Source: Monocercomonoides exilis
Lineage: Eukaryota; Preaxostyla; Oxymonadida; Polymastigidae
Assembly: GCA_001643675.2 (NCBI GenBank)
Contig: LSRY02000075.1
Coordinates: forward strand, 1 to 64,000
Reading direction: 5' to 3'
Length of the DNA: 64,000 nucleotides
The notes beneath the pieces are model-generated. The model saw only the letters and a program-made list of their open reading frames with translations, searched no databases and was not told where the DNA came from. Position numbers and translations under genes: made by a program. Each line of letters begins with the position of its first letter. Within the stretch, counting starts at the first letter, position 1. Shown here one piece after another: positions 1-10,700 of the stretch.

Positions 1-2477
1 CATCGCATGTGCGACTGAGAAGTGGATGCATGATGGTGATGGACAGCCAGGTGCAAGGGCAAGGGCAAGGACAAATACAAGGTGAGCAGAGCAATGATGC
101 AGCTCACAACTTCTCGTCCTTTTCTCATCGTTCAGCAACATTTCCAGTGCTGCCCACAAGCTTGTCCATATCATACAGCAACAATTGCATCTGTGTGGAC
201 AACTGCTTGTTCGATTCATGCTCATCATCATCATTTGTTTCGGAAGTTTCTTCATCGACTTCAAATATTGGAACAGTGATGTCATTTGTATCATGCACAA
301 ACATTGTGTGCTCGAGTTGTGTTGTTGATGGGGTTGGAGCAACGAAACACAGGGGAATCCTCTTGAGCAAGGGGGAGGTCTGCTGGTGGAACGGATCGCA
401 GATTTGTGGGGTCAACAGCACAGTTGTGGTGAAGGATTCGACAATCTGCAACTCAGAGGCTGGGGCACTGTCTGTTGCAGGGGAAGTGCAACGATCGAAA
501 GAGGAGTTTTGGAACAATAAGGGGAGTTCTGCGAAATATGTGTCAGCTCGGCGGAATGTGGTGTGCACAGAAGGTGGGAGAGTGGATGTGGTGAGTCTGA
601 AAGGAGGAGATGGGTGGAAGGAAGATGACTCGCTGTGGATGGTGGAAGAGGGGTGCCAGATGGGAGGGCTTGCCTCGGAAAGGAAGTCGGCATTCTTCAT
701 CCCATCTGAGCGAGGTGGAAACAGAGGAGACAGAGGATGTGGGAGGCATGGTGAAGCTGAGGTTCAAGGGACGGGTGCTGCTGCCGTGCTCCATGGGGTT
801 TGAGGTGGTAGGGGTTGTGGGGGATGTGGAGTTTGTGGAGAAGCACATGTTTGAGGAAGGGGATTTCGAGAGCGAAAGGGAGGTGAGGCGCTGGGCAGAA
901 ATGGAGAAGGTGGGATGGGGAGGAGAGGAGGCAGAGGTGAGGGTGAGCATTCTGTTTGGGAACATGTCTGCGCCGTCGCACACAGAGGCATTCATTTTGC
1001 AGAACAGAAGCGAGCCGAAAGGAAACGGAGACGAAAGGACTGTTGAAGGAGGAAAAGATGGAAAATCATTTTGGCCAATTATTGTGATTGTTATGGGAAT
1101 TGTTCTGTTTGTCATTCTTATTATTGCAGTAATTTCAATAGTCAGATGGAGGAATGTGAAGAATGAAGCAGAAGACTTGAGAGAGATTGTGAACGATAAC
1201 ATCAGAAAGGATCCGAAGGCGTTTGAGATGGTGACGATGGAGATGTCTCCTGAGGAGCAGTGGAGGAGAAGCCGAGAGGGAGGCTGAGAAGAAGAACGAT
1301 GAAAGGATCAAGAAGAGGGTATGAGAAAAGCTTGGGGCATTCTGAGTCATCAGAACATTTATTGAGCGAGAGTGGATCAACAGAATACATTTTGGGAAGA
1401 GACTCAGACAAGATCCCTCAATGGATGCTGGAGAAGGTTGATGAGGAAGAAGATGATATATCGAGAAAGCGAACACCATCACCATCCATTTCATCCACTT
1501 CTACCACAGACACATCAGACACAGAATCCACATTTGTTCGATCGGAAAGTCTGTACCCAACCACATCGTCGATGTCGAATCTGGTGGATGCAATGGCCTG
1601 CTCGTCTCCCCATGAGAAGCTGATTGTCGACTTGAGGGATTCGCTGTTCATGCTTCTTCATGGAAAGAATGAGAAGAAAGAGATGGCAATCGGAACTCTC
1701 CAGGAGAGGGAGGTGACGGCTGCTCAGATCCTGTTCTGGGTGGCCAATCTTGCACTCCACTCGTTTGATGAAATGAACAATCCACTTCAATCTCTTACCA
1801 ATCTGAGTCCCCACATTGTGTTGTTCTCAGAACATATGGTCATCTGCATTGCGATGCACTCGGACTGCTCTTCTTCAGATTCTGATTCATCCTCCATCTC
1901 TTCATCAACTGTTGTCACATCAACAAGTGATGATGATGATGACAGAGACTCTCTGCCCTCATCGGCATTTGAGGATGAGGAAGACAACAGGAAGGAGTGC
2001 ATGAGGTGGAAGGCGCCAGAGCTGCTGAATGGAACAACGAAGCATGCGACGAAAAAGACGGTTGTGTTTTCTGTTGGGATGATGGTGTGGGAGTGTGTGA
2101 CGCTGCAGATCCCGTTTGGGGAGTATTCGGGAGAGGCAGCAGGGAGCATGATTGTGCGAGGAGAGAAGGTGGGGATGGGTGTTGCGAAGGGGTCGCGTGT
2201 GAGAGGGGTTGTGGGTGGGTGCCTGCGTTATGAGGCAGAGGATCGGATGACGCTGGGAGATGTGAAGCGGGAGCTGATCAAGCTGTTTCCTCCGGGTGCA
2301 GCAGTGCTCACGATGACAGATGCGATCGGGTACGAAGAGGAGTCGGAGGAGGCCTGCAGCACCAGCATGGCCATCATGGCCAGCGGAGCCAGCATGACCA
2401 GCATGACAGACATTGGCAACAGATCCAGAGACATGAAGAAGCAAGAGGAAGTGAAGGATGAGGCGAATGGCAAATGA
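1..2477 (+). pseudogene. 3' part of a surface receptor gene (beta-helix / TM / pseudokinase), disrupted copy in the left arm of palindrome 1
   Basis: This is the reverse-complement counterpart of 7735-10229 and encodes the last ~800 residues of the same receptor: end of the beta-helix ectodomain, one membrane span (about 1075-1145), an acidic/serine-rich linker and the kinase-like tail with RWKAPELL near 2010. The gene enters from beyond the left edge. Unlike the right-arm copy it is broken by several small indels in the first ~1330 bases: a G lost near 120, 8 bases lost near 160, G-run losses near 331 and 480, a rearranged stretch near 372, losses near 502 and 703, an extra A near 1270 and a TA lost near 1320. 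From about 1330 to the TGA at 2475-2477 the frame is intact. The excess of deletions near the edge may be low consensus quality rather than true decay, so pseudogene status is provisional. Confidence 0.75.
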
Positions 2478-5003
2478 TGAGGAGAGCAGAGCAGAACAGA
2501 GCAGAGCAGAATAATGAAATAAAAAAATCAGACAAGGGAAGTTGGAGCATTCATTGGAAAACTTTGAATGTGTTCAACATTTTTGAACAGCACAGAAACA
2601 GAGTTGGTTTTGAACAGAAAAATGAAAAAGAAAAAAGAAACCCTGGTGCAGACAACACAATGGCCATTGGAGGACGAGTGAAGCCAGAAGGCTTCTCTGA
2701 ACCCGTGGGAGCAATGATTGGTTGTTGCCCATTGTGTTGTGGATGCTTGGCCAGGTGCATGCTGCATGGTGCATGCTGGGAAAAGCGGCAATGCCCACAT
2801 GGCCGAACTCTGATCAGCACAGCATCGCTTCAGACAAAACATTTCATATTCCATTTTCAGTTGTTGTTGGAATAATTTTATTTATTTTATGTGTGTATTT
2901 TTGTATGGTTGTATCCATCTTCACAATATGAAGCATTTGCAGGATGGGACAAGTACTGCCCAGTTGCTGCTGTTTCATTTCCTCTTTTTTTCCTTTTCAA
3001 AGAAAAACAAGAAGAAAACTCGATATTCAGCATCTGTAAAAGCATCCGAAGTCATTCATGATTTTGTGGTGCTTGGTGTCTGGAGTGCCCATTGACCACG
3101 AAAGAAGCACAGGGAGGGTAAAAGACTTGGATGTATTTGCCGGAGAGCTGTCGTGCTGCTGTTTCGGTGCTGTCAGCCAAGTCTGTTTCTGAGTAGCCAG
3201 GCAAGGCTCAACACATTCCCACAAAAGTTGGGAAAGATATTTTCTGCATCTTGTCTCCTCCTGATGAATGGCCATCATCAGTCATCCAACTGCTTCAAAT
3301 GCAGCTCCAATCAAGAATGCAATCGAATTAACATGAGAAAGAAAGAAATGCTCTTTTATTGGCATTTCTTCTTCTTCTTCTTCTTTTCCCAGCTGAGAGA
3401 GGATATTCTTTTTCCAGAGCAGGAAAACATCTTGTTGTTTGTGCCATTGCACACACACACATACACACAAAATTGTGAGTTGTTGAATCTGTGGTTGATT
3501 GTGTTTGTCTGCATGAGATTCTTGTCAAAGGCCACTGAGCGTTGGAATGCCAGATGAAGGTGAATGATTGCTGCGTTTGTTGATTTTGTGGGAGTTGCAT
3601 CGCTAACACCATGGAACAAATACTCATGACCAAGCAAAATTAGCACACACAAAAAATATGGATTGAAATATTAAGGATTTGTGATGGTTCCCAATGATAT
3701 TGATTTTTGTTCCAATTTCTTTTATCGCTTCTGAGGGAAAAAAAACATTGGCAAAATTTTGTTATTCCATTTCTTCAACTGAAGAGACAATTTGACAAAG
3801 CGTTTTCAATGTGGGATAAGAACATCTTCCTCAACAGTCAATGTGTTTGTTATAATGTCATAGCATTAATTGGCTGAAAAATGTTCTTCCAATGGCAGCA
3901 TTTGTCAATGGAAACACATTCAAAAAACACCACATTTTGCTTCATATGCCCACAACAGGGAAGTGCAGTTGAACTTCGATCTCAACTGTTTGAGGGCAAT
4001 CACCAATATATGTGTAGTACTTTTATTTGTCTTCTTTTTTCATTGGGGCCCTTGTTCTAATTTATTTTTTTATTCAAACCGATTCAAACAATAAAAAAAA
4101 ATATTTTTTATAAATTATTTGTGATTTTTAATAAAAGCTGGACTTCGACAAAATCTTTTTATTTTCAAAAAAAGACGAAAATACCTCTTTTGAAGAAATA
4201 ACTGAAAATTTTCCACTCTTTGTTTTTTGACGATGATTTTCTTGTTTATTTTTTTTTTTCTTTTCGAAGAACGTCTGAGACAAAAACATAGCACTTCAAT
4301 CATTTTCTTCAAAATTAACTGCACTGTGGATAAACTTTTTGGTTAATTTACAATAAATAAAAAATACCCGTTTGATGGATTGATTTTTTATAAAAAATAT
4401 ATAATGAATGAGACAAATCAACAAAATTACTGCATCAATGGAGTTTTCAAACAAATGGGACAAATTTTGATTGATTCACTGCAATTTGTTGGTGTTGCCA
4501 TTTTATTGAAGGAAATGACATATTTATGCATCAAGAAAAGAAGCTTGAAAATCCATTTCCTTTTTCAACATATTTGTTGTTGTGTTTTTCTTTTTCACAC
4601 TGTTTTTTTGTTATTCTTCGCTTGATTCTTTTCATGTTTGGTGATTGGTTTTGAAATCATAACTGTTTTCGGAATGCGAATAATCTGTTCTATCTCTTTT
4701 ATGATGAGCACATTTTTTTTTGAATTCTAAATATTCAATCCTCTGAATTCAGAGTTGCAAGAAACAAACAAACAAGTGTTCAACAAACTCCACAAAGTTT
4801 TGCATTCACTTTAGGGAAAGAAACATTTGTGAAATATCTTCAGATAATTATTGTCATTATTTTTCTGATTGAATAATAACGATTATAATAATATTTGACA
4901 ATGTCATTATTTGTGTTTTGAAAATTCAAAAACAATTCTCTTCACTTTGTTTTTCTTTTTTTTGATTACAATTTCAATTTCAAAAATTCATGGATATGGC
5001 TTT
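2478..5003. repeat. Palindrome 1, left arm, non-coding 3' flank
   Basis: This 2.5-kb stretch is repeated in reverse complement at 5215-7734 with only a few homopolymer-length differences seen by eye. It recurs at 53011-55918 and, in reverse complement, at 56156-56213 plus 60853-63707, with more substitutions. The first ~400 bases are GC-richer; the rest is AT-rich with a CTT run near 3368, an AC-rich run near 3451-3470 and poly-T tracts. No open frame longer than about 130 codons looks like protein. I see no gene in it. Confidence 0.9.
2518..2523 (+). terminator. Possible poly(A) signal AATAAA after the left-arm receptor copy
   Basis: An AATAAA hexamer lies about 41 nt after the TGA, following a short GAGCA/GAACA-rich stretch. 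The same hexamer at nearly the same distance occurs after all four receptor copies in the window (complement at 7689-7694 and 63662-63667, direct at 53051-53056). Use as a polyadenylation signal is inferred from position and recurrence only. Confidence 0.4.
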
Positions 5004-5214
5004 CTTTTCAAAAATCATTTTTTCATAACTTTTCAAAGAAAACAATGATTGAAATTTAAGTCAATTCTATTTGAATAATAAGTTATAAACCTGAATATCA
5101 CACAATTTAATTTTCAAAAAGAGAAATTGTTAAACCACACTTTGGAAGAACAAATAATCAGTATTGACCTAAATAAAAAAATAAAAATATAAAAAAAAAT
5201 AATTCCAAAAATCA
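5004..5214. other. Single-copy centre of palindrome 1
   Basis: About 211 AT-rich bases between the two arms are not self-complementary. They contain homopolymer A tracts near 5165-5205 and no open frame. The same sequence, in the same orientation and with a few changes, forms the centre of palindrome 2 at about 55919-56155, so the centre belongs to the duplicated unit rather than marking a random fold-back point. Confidence 0.8.
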
Positions 5215-7734
5215 AAGTCATATCCATGAATTTTTGAAATTGAAATTGTAATCAAAAAAAAGAAAAACAAAGTGAAGAGAATTGTTTTTGAATTTTCAAA
5301 ACACAAATAATGACATTGTCAAATATTATTATAATCGTTATTATTCAATCAGAAAAATAATGACAATAATTATCTGAAGATATTTCACAAATGTTTCTTT
5401 CCCTAAAGTGAATGCAAAACTTTGTGGAGTTTGTTGAACACTTGTTTGTTTGTTTCTTGCAACTCTGAATTCAGAGGATTGAATATTTAGAATTCAAAAA
5501 AAAATGTGCTCATCATAAAAGAGATAGAACAGATTATTCGCATTCCGAAAACAGTTATGATTTCAAAACCAATCACCAAACATGAAAAGAATCAAGCGAA
5601 GAATAACAAAAAAACAGTGTGAAAAAGAAAAACACAACAACAAATATGTTGAAAAAGGAAATGGATTTTCAAGCTTCTTTTCTTGATGCATAAATATGTC
5701 ATTTCCTTCAATAAAATGGCAACACCAACAAATTGCAGTGAATCAATCAAAATTTGTCCCATTTGTTTGAAAACTCCATTGATGCAGTAATTTTGTTGAT
5801 TTGTCTCATTCATTATATATTTTTTATAAAAAATCAATCCATCAAACGGGTATTTTTTATTTATTGTAAATTAACCAAAAAGTTTATCCACAGTGCAGTT
5901 AATTTTGAAGAAAATGATTGAAGTGCTATGTTTTTGTCTCAGACGTTCTTCGAAAAGAAAAAAAAATAAACAAGAAAATCATCGTCAAAAAACAAAGAGT
6001 GGAAAATTTTCAGTTATTTCTTCAAAAGAGGTATTTTCGTCTTTTTTGAAAATAAAAAGATTTTGTCGAAGTCCAGCTTTTATTAAAAATCACAAATAAT
6101 TTATAAAAAATATTTTTTTATTGTTTGAATCGGTTTGAATAAAAAAATAAATTAGAACAAGGGCCCCAATGAAAAAGAAGACAAATAAAAGTACTACACA
6201 TATATTGGTGATTGCCCTCAAACAGTTGAGATCGAAGTTCAACTGCACTTCCCTGTTGTGGGCATATGAAGCAAAATGTGGTGTTTTTTGAATGTGTTTC
6301 CATTGACAAATGCTGCCATTGGAAGAACATTTTTCAGCCAATTAATGCTATGACATTATAACAAACACATTGACTGTTGAGGAAGATGTTCTTATCCCAC
6401 ATTGAAAACGCTTTGTCAAATTGTCTCTTCAGTTGAAGAAATGGAATAACAAAATTTTGCCAATGTTTTTTTTCCCTCAGAAGCGATAAAAGAAATTGGA
6501 ACAAAAATCAATATCATTGGGAACCATCACAAATCCTTAATATTTCAATCCATATTTTTTGTGTGTGCTAATTTTGCTTGGTCATGAGTATTTGTTCCAT
6601 GGTGTTAGCGATGCAACTCCCACAAAATCAACAAACGCAGCAATCATTCACCTTCATCTGGCATTCCAACGCTCAGTGGCCTTTGACAAGAATCTCATGC
6701 AGACAAACACAATCAACCACAGATTCAACAACTCACAATTTTGTGTGTATGTGTGTGTGTGCAATGGCACAAACAACAAGATGTTTTCCTGCTCTGGAAA
6801 AAGAATATCCTCTCTCAGCTGGGAAAAGAAGAAGAAGAAGAAGAAATGCCAATAAAAGAGCATTTCTTTCTTTCTCATGTTAATTCGATTGCATTCTTGA
6901 TTGGAGCTGCATTTGAAGCAGTTGGATGACTGATGATGGCCATTCATCAGGAGGAGACAAGATGCAGAAAATATCTTTCCCAACTTTTGTGGGAATGTGT
7001 TGAGCCTTGCCTGGCTACTCAGAAACAGACTTGGCTGACAGCACCGAAACAGCAGCACGACAGCTCTCCGGCAAATACATCCAAGTCTTTTACCCTCCCT
7101 GTGCTTCTTTCGTGGTCAATGGGCACTCCAGACACCAAGCACCACAAAATCATGAATGACTTCGGATGCTTTTACAGATGCTGAATATCGAGTTTTCTTC
7201 TTGTTTTTCTTTGAAAAGGAAAAAAAGAGGAAATGAAACAGCAGCAACTGGGCAGTACTTGTCCCATCCTGCAAATGCTTCATATTGTGAAGATGGATAC
7301 AACCATACAAAAATACACACATAAAATAAATAAAATTATTCCAACAACAACTGAAAATGGAATATGAAATGTTTTGTCTGAAGCGATGCTGTGCTGATCA
7401 GAGTTCGGCCATGTGGGCATTGCCGCTTTTCCCAGCATGCACCATGCAGCATGCACCTGGCCAAGCATCCACAACACAATGGGCAACAACCAATCATTGC
7501 TCCCACGGGTTCAGAGAAGCCTTCTGGCTTCACTCGTCCTCCAATGGCCATTGTGTTGTCTGCACCAGGGTTTCTTTTTTTCTTTTTCATTTTTCTGTTC
7601 AAAACCAACTCTGTTTCTGTGCTGTTCAAAAATGTTGAACACATTCAAAGTTTTCCAATGAATGCTCCAACTTCCCTTGTCTGATTTTTTTATTTCATTA
7701 TTCTGCTCTGCTCTGTTCTGCTCTGCTCTCCTCA
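5215..7734. repeat. Palindrome 1, right arm, non-coding 3' flank
   Basis: Reverse complement of 2478-5003. It is the downstream flank of the minus-strand receptor gene ending at 7735. A complementary AATAAA at 7689-7694 lies about 41 nt past that stop. No gene is seen. Confidence 0.9.
7689..7694 (-). terminator. Possible poly(A) signal of the minus-strand receptor gene
   Basis: Complement of AATAAA about 41 nt past the TGA (7735-7737), matching the position in the other copies. Confidence 0.4.
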
Positions 7735-10700
7735 TCATTTGCCATTCGCCTCATCCTTCACTTCCTCTTGCTTCTTCATGTCTCTGGATCTGTTGCCAAT
7801 GTCTGTCATGCTGGTCATGCTGGCTCCGCTGGCCATGATGGCCATGCTGGTGCTGCAGGCCTCCTCCGACTCCTCTTCGTACCCGATCGCATCTGTCATC
7901 GTGAGCACTGCTGCACCCGGAGGAAACAGCTTGATCAGCTCCCGCTTCACATCTCCCAGCGTCATCCGATCCTCTGCCTCATAACGCAGGCACCCACCCA
8001 CAACCCCTCTCACACGCGACCCCTTCGCAACACCCATCCCCACCTTCTCTCCTCGCACAATCATGCTCCCTGCTGCCTCTCCCGAATACTCCCCAAACGG
8101 GATCTGCAGCGTCACACACTCCCACACCATCATCCCAACAGAAAACACAACCGTCTTTTTCGTCGCATGCTTCGTTGTTCCATTCAGCAGCTCTGGCGCC
8201 TTCCACCTCATGCACTCCTTCCTGTTGTCTTCCTCATCCTCAAATGCCGATGAGGGCAGAGAGTCTCTGTCATCATCATCATCACTTGTTGATGTGACAA
8301 CAGTTGATGAAGAGATGGAGGATGAATCAGAATCTGAAGAAGAGCAGTCCGAGTGCATCGCAATGCAGATGACCATATGTTCTGAGAACAACACAATGTG
8401 GGGACTCAGATTGGTAAGAGATTGAAGTGGATTGTTCATTTCATCAAACGAGTGGAGTGCAAGATTGGCCACCCAGAACAGGATCTGAGCAGCCGTCACC
8501 TCCCTCTCCTGGAGAGTTCCGATTGCCATCTCTTTCTTCTCATTCTTTCCATGAAGAAGCATGAACAGCGAATCCCTCAAGTCGACAATCAGCTTCTCAT
8601 GGGGAGACGAGCAGGCCATTGCATCCACCAGATTCGACATCGACGATGTGGTTGGGTACAGACTTTCCGATCGAACAAATGTGGATTCTGTGTCTGATGT
8701 GTCTGTGGTAGAAGTGGATGAAATGGATGGTGATGGTGTTCGCTTTCTCGATATATCATCTTCTTCCTCATCAACCTTCTCCAGCATCCATTGAGGGATC
8801 TTGTCTGAGTCTCTTCCCAAAATGTATTCTGTTGATCCACTCTCGCTCAATAAATGTTCTGATGACTCAGAATGCCCCAAGCTTTTCTCATATACCCTCT
8901 TCTTGATCCTTTCATCGTTCTTCTTCTCAGCCTCCCTCTCGGCTCTCCTCCACTGCTCCTCAGGAGACATCTCCATCGTCACCATCTCAAACGCCTTCGG
9001 ATCCTTTCTGATGTTATCGTTCACAATCTCTCTCAAGTCTTCTGCTTCATTCTTCACATTCCTCCATCTGACTATTGAAATTACTGCAATAATAAGAATG
9101 ACAAACAGAACAATTCCCATAACAATCACAATAATTGGCCAAAATGATTTTCCATCTTTTCCTCCTTCAACAGTCCTTTCGTCTCCGTTTCCTTTCGGCT
9201 CGCTTCTGTTCTGCAAAATGAATGCCTCTGTGTGCGACGGCGCAGACATGTTCCCAAACAGAATGCTCACCCTCACCTCTGCCTCCTCTCCTCCCCATCC
9301 CACCTTCTCCATTTCTGCCCAGCGCCTCACCTCCCTTTCGCTCTCGAAATCCCCTTCCTCAAACATGTGCTTCTCCACAAACTCCACATCCCCCACAACC
9401 CCTACCACCTCAAACCCCATGGAGCACGGCAGCAGCACCCGTCCCTTGAACCTCAGCTTCACCATGCCTCCCACATCCTCTGTCTCCTCTGTTTCCACCT
9501 CGCTCAGATGCGGGATGAAGAATGCCGACTTCCTTTCCGAGGCAAGCCCTCCCATCTGGCACCCCTCTTCCACCATCCACAGCGAGTCATCTTCCTTCCA
9601 CCCATCTCCTCCTTTCAGACTCACCACATCCACTCTCCCACCTTCTGTGCACACCACATTCCGCCGAGCTGACACATATTTCGCAGAACTCCCCTTATTG
9701 TTCCAAAACTCCCCTCTTTCGATCGTTGCACTTCCCCCTGCAACAGACAGTGCCCCAGCCTCTGAGTTGCAGATTGTCGAATCCTTCACCACAACTGTGC
9801 TGTTGACCCCACAAATCTGCGATCCGTTCCACCAGCAGACCTCCTCCCCTTGCTCAAGAGGATTCCCCTGTGTTTCGTTGCTCCAACCCCCATCAACAAC
9901 ACAACTCGAGCACACAATGTTTGTGCATGATACAAATGACATCACTGTTCCAATATTTGAAGTCGATGAAGAAACTTCCGAAACAAATGATGATGATGAG
10001 CATGAATCGAACAAGCAGTTGTCCACACAGATGCAATTGTTGCTGTATGATATGGACAGAATGCTCGGCTTGTGGGCAGCACTGGAAATGTTGCTGAACG
10101 ATGAGAAAAGGACCGAGAAGTTGTGAGCTGCATCATTGCTCTGCTCACCTTGTATTTGTCCTTGCCCTTGCCCTTGCACCTGGCTGTCCATCACCATCAT
10201 GCATCCACTTCTCAGTCGCACATGCGATGCCGAATAATTGAACAGCATCATCGAAACATCGTCTGCCACGCTTATCCCATCTGCCTCGATGTCTGTGTTT
10301 TGCACAGCAAGATGCGACACATTCAGCGAGCTGTTCCGGCATGCAATCAGCTTTTGCGCCCTCGTGTTTCTTATCTTGCATTGATCAAAAGTGCATCTCG
10401 TATTTTCGCACTCCATCAAAGTCATGCATCTCCCCTCTGAGATACCACTGCTCGACTCAAAACTGCACAACACCAAAGACACAGTCCCCATCCCTATCCG
10501 CATCAGGGTTTCGTGTGCCGACGGGAATGGCACGGGATACGAAAACAGGATGAGCTTCACCCCCACTCTCCCATCGATGCTGAGCACATGCTCGCGCGTT
10601 TGCGTTGCGATGCTGTCAAATGATATCGTCGAATGCGTCTCCCACCTGGACTTCAGCTCCACATCCCTCAGGTCGCATTCCCCACCTGCTGCACTTTCTT

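Larger units (their letters stand above)
5215..10229. repeat. Palindrome 1, full right arm
   Basis: Base 1 of the window pairs with base 10229, and the arm continues inward to 5215. The arm includes both coding DNA (the last ~2.5 kb of the receptor gene) and its 3' flank. Because the left arm is cut by the window edge, the true outer boundary of the palindrome is not visible. Confidence 0.88.

Noticed and set aside
1-1330. Interpreting the left-arm indels as a diversified pseudogene donor for antigenic variation
   Set aside because: Nearly all changes are short deletions close to the window edge, and the rest of the arm is identical. Poor consensus is simpler.
3153-3557. 134-codon frame in the palindrome flank (mirrored at 6654-7058), also the shorter ones at 53796 and 62669
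   Set aside because: Dominated by translated CTT and AC repeats. The frame is not kept between palindromes 1 and 2.
8801-10126. Long plus-strand open frame (441 codons) opposite the receptor gene
   Set aside because: It is the antisense of the receptor tail. Its Ser/Thr/Pro/His-rich composition is the mirror of Gly/Glu/Val/Cys-rich codons.
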